DNA of 36,944 bases from positions 1-36,944 of the forward strand of contig CAZCGA010000055.1 of the NCBI GenBank assembly GCA_964498075.1, in the 5' to 3' direction. Shown here one piece after another: positions 1 to 8,509 of this stretch (positions are counted from its first letter, which is position 1; each line of letters opens with the position of its first letter). This DNA is from CAZCGA01 sp964498075. Its GTDB lineage: Bacteria; Desulfobacterota; Binatia; HRBIN30. Made by a program: the position numbers and the translations under genes. Under the pieces are notes generated by a model that had not been told where the DNA came from, searched no databases, and saw only the letters and a list, made by a program, of their open reading frames with translations.

Positions 1-2221
1 AGCCGCCGAGCGCGCTGCGCAAGACCCGCTCGACCGACGCCACCGGCACGCCGTAGCGCAGGAGGTCGTCGCGCCGCGGCCGGATGCGCACCCCGGGCGC
101 GGCGAGCGCGCCGGGCGCGTGCACGTCGATGGCGCCCGGCACCGCTGCCACGCGCTCGCTCACCACGTGCGCCGCCTCCTCCAGGCGCGCGAGGTCGTCG
201 CCGCGCAAGCGCACGACGATCTGCGCCCCCGCGCCTTCCAGTGTCTCCTCGATACGCTCGTTGAGGAACTGCTTCAGGTCGAAGGCGAAGCCGGCGATAG
301 CGGCCGTCCGCGCGCGGATGTCGGCGGTCACACGAGCGGCATCGGCATCGGCCCCGAGCCGGACGAGCATCTCGCTGCGCTCGGCGCCGAAGGTGGGATC
401 CTCGGCAAGGGTGGCGCGGCCGATGACCTGCGCCACCGACTCCACGCCGGGGACGCCCAGTAGGGCACGCGCCGCGGCAGTCCCCATGCGCGCCGACTCG
501 CCGAGGCCGACGCCGGGCGCCCCCGTCATGTGCACCACGAAGTTGGTCTCGTGAAACTCGGGCAGGAACTCGAGACGGAGCAGCGGTCCCAGAGCTGCCC
601 CCAGCAACACGGCACACGCACTTCCGGCGATGACGAAGGCCGGTCGCGCCAGCGCCCGTCCGAGTGCCCGCTGATAGTGCGCGCGTAGCACGGTCACGAA
701 CCGCGGCGGCTCCGGACTACGCGCGACCGCGCCTGGAAGCAGGAGCGAGGCGAGCGCCGGGGTGACGGTCAGCGCCACCACGAGCGAGGCCAGCGTTGCC
801 AGGACGTACGCCAGCGCCAGCGGGCGGAAGAGCGCGCCCTCCAAGCCACCCAGCAGGAACACCGGCAAGAAGACCAAGGCCACCATCATCGTCGCGTAGA
901 CGACGGCGCTGCGCACCTCGACCGACGCGGCAAGCACGACGTCGCGCGCCCGCGCCCCGGCCGGCGCCGCCCGCAGCCGCCGCCACACGTTCTCGACGTC
1001 GATGATGGCGTCGTCGACGACCTCGCCGACCGCGATGGCCAGACCACCCAGCACCATCACGTTGAGCGTGCTCCCAGCGGCGCGCAGGACCGTCACCGCC
1101 GCCAGCAGCGACAGGGGAATCGCCACGATGCTGACCAGCGCGGCGCGCATGTTGCCCACGAAGGCAAAGAGCACGATCGACACCAGCACGGCGCCGGCGA
1201 TCAGCGCCCGGCGCAGGTTGCCGAGCGCATGCTGGACGAAGCTCGCCTGGCGAAACATCGACCCGTCGACGCGCACGCCCGAGGGCAGCACACGCACGAT
1301 CGCTTGCAGCGCACTCTCGACGGCGGCGGTAACGGCGAGGACGTTCACGCCGGGCTGCTTGGTCACCAGCAACAGGACGCCCGGCTCGCCATTGACGACG
1401 GCGTCACCCACCGGAACGGCGGCGCCTTCGGTCACATCCGCCACCGCACCCACCGACAACGGCACGCCATCGCGGCCCGGCAGCGGCGCGCGAATGAGGT
1501 CTTGTGGGCCGCGCAGGCGCCCGTCGAACCAGGTGAGCAGTCGCTGGCCCGGCCGGTCGAGGAATCCCGAGCCGGCGGATGCATCGGCCCCGGCGACCGC
1601 TTCGACTACGTCGTCGAGCGTCGCCCGCGCCCCCCACAGGCGCTCCGGTGTGGTCGTGATGTGGATCTGGCGCTCGCCGCCTCCATAGATGACGACGTTG
1701 GCGACGCCCGGGACGGCGAGCAGCCGCGGCCGGATCGTCCACTCGGCGAGGTCGCGCAACACCAGCGGCGATTGCTCCGGCCCGCTGCGCAGGCCGATGG
1801 CGAGGATGGTCGTGAGCACCGACGACAGCGGCGCCACCGCGGGCCGGACGTCACGCGGCAGCTGCTCCGCCGCCAGCGTCACGCGCTCGATGACGAACTG
1901 CCGGGCGCGGTAGGGATCCGTGCCATAGGGAAACACCACCACCACCACACTCAACCCCAACGCCGATGAGGATCGCAGCTTCGCCACTTCCGGCGTGCCA
2001 CCGAGCGCGCGCTCCAGCGGGGTGGTCACCAAGGCTTCGACGTCCTCCGCCGCCAGGCCTGGCGCTTCGGTTTGGATCTCGACGATCGGCGGCGCGAACT
2101 CAGGGAAGACATCGAGCGGCGCATCCCAGGCGACGTACACGCCAACCACGAGCAACGCGACGGCAAGCAAGAACACCACCGTCCGGTGCTCGAGGGCCGC
2201 ATCAACGAGGCGGGCAACCAT
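1..2221 (-). CDS. Heavy-metal-type RND efflux pump, inner-membrane subunit (partial, C-terminus off window)
   Basis: The frame is open from an ATG at 2221 to the left edge, about 740 residues of the roughly 1,030 usual for this family. It begins with a short cytoplasmic stretch and a hydrophobic first helix, then a periplasmic porter domain. The TM4 segment has the CusA/CzcA-type signature G-E-V-V-D-D-A-I-I-D-V-E-N, with the proton-relay Asp and the downstream Glu. The position equivalent to CzcA D402 is Ala, as in CusA, so monovalent metal (Cu/Ag) export is somewhat likelier than Co/Zn/Cd. The pump would use proton influx to expel substrate through the adaptor and outer-membrane channel encoded just upstream; only 15 bp separate it from the adaptor stop. 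Family assignment is sure, substrate is inference. No metal-responsive regulator is visible in the window. Confidence 0.93.
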   Translation of the reverse strand, partial: MVARLVDAALEHRTVVFLLAVALLVVGVYVAWDAPLDVFPEFAPPIVEIQTEAPGLAAEDVEALVTTPLERALGGTPEVAKLRSSSALGLSVVVVVFPYGTDPYRARQFVIERVTLAAEQLPRDVRPAVAPLSSVLTTILAIGLRSGPEQSPLVLRDLAEWTIRPRLLAVPGVANVVIYGGGERQIHITTTPERLWGARATLDDVVEAVAGADASAGSGFLDRPGQRLLTWFDGRLRGPQDLIRAPLPGRDGVPLSVGAVADVTEGAAVPVGDAVVNGEPGVLLLVTKQPGVNVLAVTAAVESALQAIVRVLPSGVRVDGSMFRQASFVQHALGNLRRALIAGAVLVSIVLFAFVGNMRAALVSIVAIPLSLLAAVTVLRAAGSTLNVMVLGGLAIAVGEVVDDAIIDVENVWRRLRAAPAGARARDVVLAASVEVRSAVVYATMMVALVFLPVFLLGGLEGALFRPLALAYVLATLASLVVALTVTPALASLLLPGAVARSPEPPRFVTVLRAHYQRALGRALARPAFVIAGSACAVLLGAALGPLLRLEFLPEFHETNFVVHMTGAPGVGLGESARMGTAAARALLGVPGVESVAQVIGRATLAEDPTFGAERSEMLVRLGADADAARVTADIRARTAAIAGFAFDLKQFLNERIEETLEGAGAQIVVRLRGDDLARLEEAAHVVSERVAAVPGAIDVHAPGALAAPGVRIRPRRDDLLRYGVPVASVERVLRSALGG

Positions 2222-2236
2222 CGTGAGACCTGCTCT

Positions 2237-3124
2237 TCATTCCTCGTCTCCACCCGCCGGCAAGCGCGATTCGGAAAGCAGGCTGGCCGCACCGGTCGTG
2301 ACCACGTGCGTGTCGGCATCCAACCCGCTGACGATCTCGATGCGACCGTCGTGCGCCACGCCCAACCGCACCGGGCGCGGCGCGTAGCTGCCGTTCTCTT
2401 CGACGAACACGAGGGTCTGCGAGCCGTCGTAGACGACCGCCGTAACCGGCACGACAACGGCGCGGCGCGGTTGACCGATGACGATCGTCACCGTGCCGGT
2501 CATGCCGGGGCGGAGGGTCGCGTCGGGATCGCTGACGCGCACGCGGACCGGGGCGGTGCGCGTCGTGGGATCGACGTACGCCGGAGCGGCATCGACGTGG
2601 CCATCGAAGGACCGATCGGGAAGCGCGTCCGCGACGAAGCCGACGGCGGCGCCGGCGGTGACGCGGGCCAGGTCGAGCTGCACGACGTGCGCGATCACCC
2701 AGGCCTGGCCACCGGCCAGCGGCGTGCGCTGGGCGGGGCTGCCGAACGCGGCGAGGGCCTGGCGGGCACGGGCCACGGCGGCGGCGGCACTGTCTTGCTC
2801 GGCGCGCGCGGCGTCCAGCTCCTTGCGTGGCGCGACCGCGCCCTGCGCCAGCGCTTCCAGGCGGCTCACCTGCTGCGCGGCGAGACGTTGGCGGGCCTCG
2901 GCTTCCGCCAGCTGCGTGCGTGCATCGCGCGCCTCCGGCGACTCGCCTTCTGCCGCCACCGCGCCAAAGGCCTGGATGCTGTCGCTCACGGTCTCGATGC
3001 TGGCAGCAGTGGTCTCCAAGCCCGGAACGCTCTGCCGGACGGGGCGCGCGCCGCCTTCCTCAGGTGGCGCGGTGCAGGCGCCGGCCAGCGCGATCAGGAG
3101 CAGCAGGACATGCGCCGGCTTCAT
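2237..3124 (-). CDS. RND periplasmic adaptor (membrane fusion protein), lipoprotein, unusually short
   Basis: This is a 295-residue adaptor of the CusB/CzcB type. The start at 3124 is chosen because it opens a lipoprotein signal (MKPAHVLLLLIALAGAC) with the lipobox Cys at residue 17, and because its ATG overlaps the stop of the upstream channel gene (ATGA). An alpha-helical hairpin rich in Ala, Glu and Arg spans roughly residues 60-125. It is followed by the second lipoyl half, a beta-barrel region (V-D-P-T-T-R-T motif near residue 190) and a membrane-proximal domain. The first lipoyl half that normally precedes the hairpin appears to be missing: an F-G-A-V strand runs straight into the helix. 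The protein should link the inner-membrane pump to the outer-membrane channel. Confidence 0.9.
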   Translation of the reverse strand: MKPAHVLLLLIALAGACTAPPEEGGARPVRQSVPGLETTAASIETVSDSIQAFGAVAAEGESPEARDARTQLAEAEARQRLAAQQVSRLEALAQGAVAPRKELDAARAEQDSAAAAVARARQALAAFGSPAQRTPLAGGQAWVIAHVVQLDLARVTAGAAVGFVADALPDRSFDGHVDAAPAYVDPTTRTAPVRVRVSDPDATLRPGMTGTVTIVIGQPRRAVVVPVTAVVYDGSQTLVFVEENGSYAPRPVRLGVAHDGRIEIVSGLDADTHVVTTGAASLLSESRLPAGGDEE

Positions 3125-4353
3125 GGTTCCTCCCCGCCGAGCGCTTCGATGAGATCGGCCTCGGCTTCGCGCAGATCGAGCCAGGCATCGATGGCGGCGG
3201 CGCGTACCTGCAGCAACCGGTCGCGCTGTACCAGCACGTCCGGCAAGCCGAGGTAGCCACCGGCGTAGGCGCGCTCGATCAGATCGCGGACGGTGTTGGC
3301 GGCGGGTACCGCATCGCGTTGATAGCGCGTCCATGCCTCGGCCGCGCTGGCGCGTCGGACGAGTGCCAGGTGCACTTGGCGCGGGATCTCGCGCGTCTCG
3401 CGATCCACTTCCGCGCCGGCGCCACGCGCCGCGGCACGCGCGGCGATCTCCGTCCCTTGCTCACGGTTCCAGACCGGCAGCGGAATCGACACCGCACCGC
3501 CGACGATCTCTTCATTGCGTTGCTCGTGGCGATAGAAGCCGCTGAACGTCGGGTTCGGCACCCAGCCGCGGCGATGCGTCAGGTCCGCCTCGGATTCCAG
3601 TCGGCCGCGCTCCTCGCGGGCCGCCAGTAGATCCGGCCGCGCGGCGAGGGCTCGCGCCACCAGGACGTCCTCGGACGGCGGCGGCGGGGTCTCGGTATCG
3701 CCCGCGCTGATCGCCAGCGTCTCCTGCGGGTCGGCGCCGATCGCCGTCGCCAGTCGGGCGGTGGCGCGGGCGCGGGCGTTCTCGGCCGCAGTCAGCGCCT
3801 GCGCGGCGCGGGTGGTCTCGATCTGCGCCAGCTGGACCTCGAGGTCGCCGACGTCGCCGGCACTGGCGCGGCGGCGGGCGGCCCCGGCGAGGCGGCTCGC
3901 GAGTGTCGCGCTTTCCGCCGCCAATGCCTGCCGTCGCTCCGCCGCAACGACCCCAGCGAACGCCCGGCGCACTTCTGCATCGATGCCGCGGCGCCGGTCG
4001 GCCAGGGCGTATTCGGCGCGCGCCAGGTCGTGCTGCGCCGCGGTCACCCGAAAGCCGCGCTGGCCGCCCACTTCCACCTCCTGGGCGAGCAATACCCCGC
4101 GGTCCACGTTGTCTTCCGGCGGTGCGTTGTGGCGCGCCACGTCGCCGGCGATGACCGGGTTGGCCGGCACGAGGCCGGCTTGCATGAGCCGCCCGCGTGC
4201 CGCGTCGAGCTCAGCCACTGCCGCCCGCAGAGTTTGGTTTTGCGCCCGCGCCCGTGCGAGGGCGCCCTCCAGCGTGAGGGGCTCAGTGGCGCGCACCACG
4301 GCAGCGATCACCATTGTGCCGATCAAGCCGACCATTGCGGCATGCATCTTCAT
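3121..4353 (-). CDS. Outer-membrane efflux channel, TolC/CzcC family
   Basis: An outer-membrane factor of 410 residues. The frame can extend to a GTG at 4395, but the ATG at 4353 gives a proper signal peptide (MKMHAAMVGLIGTMVIAAVV, then R-A-T-E-P) and is preferred. Two long Ala/Arg/Glu-rich coiled-coil repeats carry the OEP features: L-T-L-E-G-A-L-A-R-A near the mature N-terminus, a V-P-N-P-T-F-S-G beta segment mid-protein, and A-Y-x-x-G-Y-L-G-L-P-D-V-L near the end. It forms the trimeric outer-membrane duct for the pump. It is first in the operon (channel, adaptor, pump) and overlaps the adaptor start by 4 bp. The first gene of the plus strand starts 138 bp away, divergently, so the promoters of both transcripts probably lie in 4354-4491. 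Confidence 0.92.
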   Translation of the reverse strand: MKMHAAMVGLIGTMVIAAVVRATEPLTLEGALARARAQNQTLRAAVAELDAARGRLMQAGLVPANPVIAGDVARHNAPPEDNVDRGVLLAQEVEVGGQRGFRVTAAQHDLARAEYALADRRRGIDAEVRRAFAGVVAAERRQALAAESATLASRLAGAARRRASAGDVGDLEVQLAQIETTRAAQALTAAENARARATARLATAIGADPQETLAISAGDTETPPPPSEDVLVARALAARPDLLAAREERGRLESEADLTHRRGWVPNPTFSGFYRHEQRNEEIVGGAVSIPLPVWNREQGTEIAARAAARGAGAEVDRETREIPRQVHLALVRRASAAEAWTRYQRDAVPAANTVRDLIERAYAGGYLGLPDVLVQRDRLLQVRAAAIDAWLDLREAEADLIEALGGEEP

Positions 4354-4491
4354 CACCGTCGGTCGCACTATGCCAAGAAGGCCGGGGAAATACACTGCCG
4401 GTGCCGTGGGCCGCAGCGATCCTCCACGCTCGACGGATCGCGGGCCGGCGCCGGTGCTTGCGTCGCCGGCTCATTCCTGCGACAGGCGCCT

Positions 4492-5622
4492 ATGTCGCGC
4501 GAGCGCCGCATCGTCATCGTCGCCTACTTCCTATTGTTCGTCGGCGCCGGCGTATGGGTCCCCTACTTTCCATTGTACCTGTCGCACCTCGGATACAACG
4601 GCTGGCAGATCGGCGTGGTGCTCGGGATGCTGCCGGCGCTGCGCTGGGGGAGCGCGGTGGGGTGGGCATACCTTGCGGATCGCTTCCGTCTGCGGCATCG
4701 GCTGCTGGTGCTCACCGCGTTTGGCGGCGTGTTGTTCTTCGTGCCGCTGCTGTTCGTGCGCGAGTTCGCCGCGATGGTGGTGGTGCTCGGAGCGATCTCG
4801 CTGTTGCACGGTTCCCTGATCCCGATGCTGGATGCGACGGTGATGGACCACCTGCCGCGTCTGGGTGGTGATTACGGACGATTGCGGCTGTGGGGCTCCG
4901 TCGCCTTCGTCACCGGATCGCTGGCCAGCGCGCCGCTGATCCACGCCTTCTCGCCGGCGATCGTCCCCTTGCTGTTGTTGCTGCCGAGCCTCGGTTTGGT
5001 CCCCGCATTCATGCGTTTGCCGCGCACGCAGTTCGGGCACGTCGGGCTTTTCCACGCGCCGTGGCAGTTGCTCACCCCGCCGCTGACGGCGTTTCTGGCC
5101 ACGGCGTTCTTGATTCAGTTGAGCTCCGGCGCGTTTGCCGGCTTCTTTGCGGTCCACACCGCGGCGCTCGGGTTCTCCGACGCCGTGCCGGGGATCACGT
5201 TCGGGCTGGCGGTCACGGCGGAGGTGGCGCTGCTGTTCTGGGGACGACGGATCGTCGAGTGGATCGCACCGCCGCAGCTCATTCTGCTCGCCTTGGTAGT
5301 GACCGTTGCTCGCTGGGCGTTGACCGCCTGGGTGCGCTCTGAAGCTCTGGTAATCGGGCTGCAACTCGGGCACGCGTTCACCTTCTCGGCGTTCCACCTC
5401 GCCGCGTTGCAGCTGCTGGTGCGTCTAGTGCCGCCGCACAGCAGCACCGGGGGTCAGGCGCTCTACGGCGGCGTCGCCTTCGGCATCGGCGGCAGCGCGG
5501 GAGTCGCCTTGGCCGGGGTGCTGGTCGACCGGCTCGGAACGAGTGGGGTCTTCGGCTTCGAAGCGATCGTGGCGCTACTGGGTCTGTTGCCGGCGCTGCG
5601 GTTGCGACGGCTGCTCGGGTAG
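4492..5622 (+). CDS. MFS permease of the HcaT-like (PPP / MFS_1-like) family
   Basis: A 376-residue major facilitator protein with about 12 hydrophobic segments. I chose the ATG at 4492 because the family begins with the first helix almost at once (residues 8-25), although the open frame extends further upstream. The signature Y-G-R-L-R-L-W-G-S-V-A-F near residues 125-136 is typical of the 3-phenylpropionate/nucleoside-type MFS group (HcaT and relatives). The A-D-R-F-R-L-R-H-R loop after TM2 is the usual MFS A-motif position. Substrate is unknown; relatives move aromatic acids or nucleosides by proton symport. It lies divergently from the RND operon and 82 bp before the lgt paralogue. Confidence 0.85.
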   Translation: MSRERRIVIVAYFLLFVGAGVWVPYFPLYLSHLGYNGWQIGVVLGMLPALRWGSAVGWAYLADRFRLRHRLLVLTAFGGVLFFVPLLFVREFAAMVVVLGAISLLHGSLIPMLDATVMDHLPRLGGDYGRLRLWGSVAFVTGSLASAPLIHAFSPAIVPLLLLLPSLGLVPAFMRLPRTQFGHVGLFHAPWQLLTPPLTAFLATAFLIQLSSGAFAGFFAVHTAALGFSDAVPGITFGLAVTAEVALLFWGRRIVEWIAPPQLILLALVVTVARWALTAWVRSEALVIGLQLGHAFTFSAFHLAALQLLVRLVPPHSSTGGQALYGGVAFGIGGSAGVALAGVLVDRLGTSGVFGFEAIVALLGLLPALRLRRLLG

Positions 5623-5704
5623 TGCCCTGTTGACTGCCGGCGCTCGCCTGGCGTATGCAGGGCGTCGGTTGCGGTCCGTCTCCGACGTTGGACCAGGTAC
5701 GCAC

Positions 5705-6502
5705 ATGAAGCCCTATCTCTTCGGGTTCCAGTCATACTTCCTGTTCTGGCTGGTGGCCGCGTTCTTCGGCATCGCGGGCGGCATGCGACTCACGCGGCGG
5801 GCCGGTTTGCCGGCGGGCGCGTCCTTCGTCGCGTTGTGTCTGCTGGCGGTGAGCATCCTCGTGGGCTCGAAACTGCTGTTCCTGGTGGAGCACTCCCTCT
5901 ATCCACTCGATGATCCCGACCCAATGGCGCAGAACACCCTGCGCGGGTTCTGGCACGGATTCCGAATTCCCGGCGGGCTGTTGCTCATGGCGCCGGTGCT
6001 GCCGCTCGTCGCCCGCGCGCTCCGCCTCCCAACACTGAAGCTCGCCGACGCGGCGCTGCCGGCGGCGGGGTTGGCGACGGGCTTCGTGCGGGTGGGCTGC
6101 TTCCTCAACGGCTGCTGCTTCGGCCGGATCACGGGTGGGCCGTTCGGGATACGATTCCCGTCAGGGGCCCGCGCCTGGGAGTGGCAGCTGGTAAACGGCT
6201 ACATAACGCCGACGGACGCGTGGACGTTGCCGGTGATTCCGCTGCAGCTCTATTTCGCCGCGCTCGGATTTCTGATGTACGTGCTCGGGCAACGCTGGAT
6301 GACGACCAAACGTTACGATGGGCAGGTGTGGTTGAGCTCGTATCTGCTGTTCTTCGGTGCCACCTTCGTGCTGGAGTTCGTCCGCGCACCGACGCCGCTG
6401 CATCTCAACCTGATCCTCACGGGCGCCGTGGTGGTGGTCACCGCGCTGATCGGCGTGCGCACGCGTCCGGCGCTGCCGGCGGCCGCCCGCGTCGCCTCCT
6501 GA
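5705..6502 (+). CDS. Lgt-family (prolipoprotein diacylglyceryl transferase-like) membrane protein, atypical active site
   Basis: A 265-residue polytopic protein starting at the ATG at 5705. It has seven or so hydrophobic helices and the Lgt-like core R-V-G-C-F-L-N-G-C-C-F-G-R near residues 121-133, matching the R-I-G-N-F-I-N-G-E region of true Lgt. Differences from Escherichia coli Lgt matter: the H-G-G-L-x-G histidine motif is replaced by F-R-I-P-G-G-L-L, and the Glu after N-G is Cys. This fits the widespread group of Lgt paralogues with a G-C-C motif, whose activity is not established. It is therefore probably not the essential housekeeping enzyme. A shrunken copy of this same gene, including its upstream region, lies at 28306-28472. 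Confidence 0.8.
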   Translation: MKPYLFGFQSYFLFWLVAAFFGIAGGMRLTRRAGLPAGASFVALCLLAVSILVGSKLLFLVEHSLYPLDDPDPMAQNTLRGFWHGFRIPGGLLLMAPVLPLVARALRLPTLKLADAALPAAGLATGFVRVGCFLNGCCFGRITGGPFGIRFPSGARAWEWQLVNGYITPTDAWTLPVIPLQLYFAALGFLMYVLGQRWMTTKRYDGQVWLSSYLLFFGATFVLEFVRAPTPLHLNLILTGAVVVVTALIGVRTRPALPAAARVAS

Positions 6503-6513
6503 CGAGTCCGTAG
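6497..6513. repeat. 17-bp direct repeat at left border of the accessory block
   Basis: TCCTGACGAGTCCGTAG covers the last codons and stop of the lgt paralogue plus 11 bp. It occurs again, identical, at 28456-28472 at the end of the collapsed lgt copy. After this point the two sites diverge completely: here into the nucleotidyltransferase block, there into the sulfatase-fold gene. Confidence 0.85.
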
Positions 6514-6557
6514 GCAGCTGCTTGACCTCGGCGCAGCGCGTAAGGCCCGGCGCAACC

Positions 6558-7673
6558 ATGGCGGCTCCGTCAGCGGAGGATATCGACCTCCTCGTCCGCT
6601 TGCTGCGACGCGATCATGAGGGCGCGGCGCGCTGTGTGGCCTCACGCCCAGGATCGATCGACGCCTTCCTCGAGTTTGCCGCCGCGCACGCGCTCTCGGT
6701 CGTGGTGCTCCGGGCGCTCGAGGACTCGCCGCTGCGCGACGCCTTCCCGCCGCGCCGGATCGAGGCGCTGGAGAAGAAACGCCAGGAACAAGCGGCGCGG
6801 TCGCACCAGTTCCTCGCGGAGCTCGAGCGGCTCGCCGATCGCTTCGCCGCCGCCGGGCAGCGCTTCATGCTCCTGAAGGGACCGTACCTGGCGGCCCGCT
6901 TCTACGGTGATGTCGCCGGACGCGAGTTCGCCGATTTGGACCTCCTCGTGCCGAGAGGGGACCGTGAGCGCGCCTTTGGCCTGCTGGCCGAAGCGGGCTA
7001 CGCCTGCAAGTCGGGTCTCATCCTCAGCGCCCCGCTGACCTGCTTCTTCGTGCACGGCTTCGACTTCACGAACGGCAGTGTCAAGGTCGACCTCCACTGG
7101 CGCCTCTCCCGACATCCGTCGTTCCGTCTCGACGAAAGCGCGATCTGGGCGAGACGGCAGTCGTACGAGGTGCGCGGACGCCGCTACGACGTGCTCTCCG
7201 ACGAGCACGAGATCGTGTTCGCGGCGCTCTCCATGCTGCGGGATCTCGAGCGGGGGCAGCCGAAAATCAAGAACCTCGTCGATCTCCTCCGCATGCTCGA
7301 AGGGCTCGACGCGCAGCTCGACTGGGACGCCTTTTTCGCAGCGCGGCGCGGCGACGGAACGCTCGGCCCAACGGTGAACCTACTCGGGCTCGGGCTCGAC
7401 GTCGCCGGCGCGCATGACTTCTTCCCCAGCCTTCACTCCGCCCTCGCCCGCTACGCCGATCGTCGCGCGGCCGTGCATTGCGCGCGCGCCCCCTTCGTCT
7501 TCGCACCCGCCCGCTTGGGGCTCGGCAACAAGCTCTGGTGTGCCCGCGTTTACGACGCTTCGCCCGCAGCGTGGCTCCTCTGGTGGGGTGCGTCGTTGCC
7601 TTTTCGCACCGCCGTCCACCGACACGTGCGCCGGCGCGGCGCTGCTACTCCCCGGCACGCAGATCGCCGATGA
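6558..7673 (+). CDS. Nucleotidyltransferase-fold family protein (NTP_transf_5 type)
   Basis: 371 residues from the ATG at 6558; the frame also opens at a TTG 36 bp upstream. An N-terminal helical region (residues 10-100) precedes the family's core: L-L-K-G at 105-108, then A-D-L-D-L-L-V at 125-131 with the paired acidic residues, and V-D-L-H-W-R-L near 180. This family has a degenerate nucleotidyltransferase fold. It is often found beside HPr-kinase-like proteins and asparagine synthetase homologues in lasso-peptide and surface-sugar gene clusters, and both partners lie next door here. Its reaction is unknown. The 3' end overlaps the converging APH-like gene by 29 bp. Confidence 0.75.
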   Translation: MAAPSAEDIDLLVRLLRRDHEGAARCVASRPGSIDAFLEFAAAHALSVVVLRALEDSPLRDAFPPRRIEALEKKRQEQAARSHQFLAELERLADRFAAAGQRFMLLKGPYLAARFYGDVAGREFADLDLLVPRGDRERAFGLLAEAGYACKSGLILSAPLTCFFVHGFDFTNGSVKVDLHWRLSRHPSFRLDESAIWARRQSYEVRGRRYDVLSDEHEIVFAALSMLRDLERGQPKIKNLVDLLRMLEGLDAQLDWDAFFAARRGDGTLGPTVNLLGLGLDVAGAHDFFPSLHSALARYADRRAAVHCARAPFVFAPARLGLGNKLWCARVYDASPAAWLLWWGASLPFRTAVHRHVRRRGAATPRHADRR

Positions 7674-8502
7674 GCCTACGCAACCCTCGAAGCGGGATCT
7701 CAACTCCGGCACTGCGACGAGAGACGCGAAACTGCGCGCTCTTCACGACGGCCGCGATGCGCCAGAAAAGGGTCTCCGCGGCGGCGAGCGGCGGACGACG
7801 CCAGGTTCGATAGCGAGAGAGGAAGGCCTGCCAGGCGGCCTCCGGCATCGGCCACCGATACCAGCTGCGCGCCAAGTCGAAGTCGAGGAAACCGAGCTGC
7901 AGCCCGCCGTTGTCGACGACGTAGAGACGGCCGCGGGTATCCTCGACGATGTTCTCGGCACAGAAGTCGTTGTGGGTGAGGCCGGTCCGCGCCGTGGTCG
8001 GAGCGCCGCGACGGATCGCCACAAGCAGCGCGCCCGCCTCCGAGCCGGAGAGCGCGCCCGCTGCGACGAGCTTTTCGATGCGCTCCTTGGCGCCGACGAC
8101 GAGCGATCGCGTCGATGCCGAGGCAGGAAGGCGACGGCGCCCGAGCTTCTCCGTGGCATGGACAGCCGCGAGGATGTCGGCCGCACGGTGGAGCCGCTTG
8201 CGGCTCGAAGCGAGATCGCAGAGTGGCCTTCCCTCGACCCACTCCTCGACCGTCACGCGTCCTGCGAGCGACAGAATGGCAGGAACCGGCAAGTGGCCGA
8301 GGGAGCGCACGAGGCTGGCATAGCGCTTCGCCTTGGCGGGCCGACTGAAGCGGCGCGCCTTGACGATGCGTCCGTCCCCCAGCACGATCCGAACGGTGGC
8401 GCGATCCGACACCGGGGACGGAAGCCCGGTGATGGGCTTGGCGTCGCTCGCTTTGACTCCGAGCACGCGCAAGGCCGCAGTGATGTCCTCGTCCAGATCC
8501 AA
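7645..8502 (-). CDS. APH/choline-kinase-fold phosphotransferase
   Basis: About 285 residues. No ATG fits; the TTG at 8502, 7 bp after the stop of the upstream HPr-kinase-like gene, is the best start, so the N-terminus is uncertain. The catalytic loop L-T-H-N-D-F-C-A-E-N (H-x-D-x-x-x-x-N pattern) and the following F-L-D-F-D-L-A-R metal-binding segment are intact near residues 180-215. A Gly-poor N-lobe with V-R-I-V-L-G-D-G strands precedes them. This fold phosphorylates small molecules such as aminoglycosides, sugars, choline or amino sugars. Position right after the P-loop gene suggests joint transcription and a role in the same pathway. The substrate cannot be told. Confidence 0.75.
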   Translation of the reverse strand: MDLDEDITAALRVLGVKASDAKPITGLPSPVSDRATVRIVLGDGRIVKARRFSRPAKAKRYASLVRSLGHLPVPAILSLAGRVTVEEWVEGRPLCDLASSRKRLHRAADILAAVHATEKLGRRRLPASASTRSLVVGAKERIEKLVAAGALSGSEAGALLVAIRRGAPTTARTGLTHNDFCAENIVEDTRGRLYVVDNGGLQLGFLDFDLARSWYRWPMPEAAWQAFLSRYRTWRRPPLAAAETLFWRIAAVVKSAQFRVSRRSAGVEIPLRGLRRLIGDLRAGE

Positions 8503-8509
8503 GTGCGCT

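Noticed and set aside
2072..3256. Long plus-strand open frames over the efflux operon
   Set aside because: They have Arg/Ala/Gly-rich composition with no family features and lie opposite three well-recognised minus-strand genes; typical of high-GC antisense frames.
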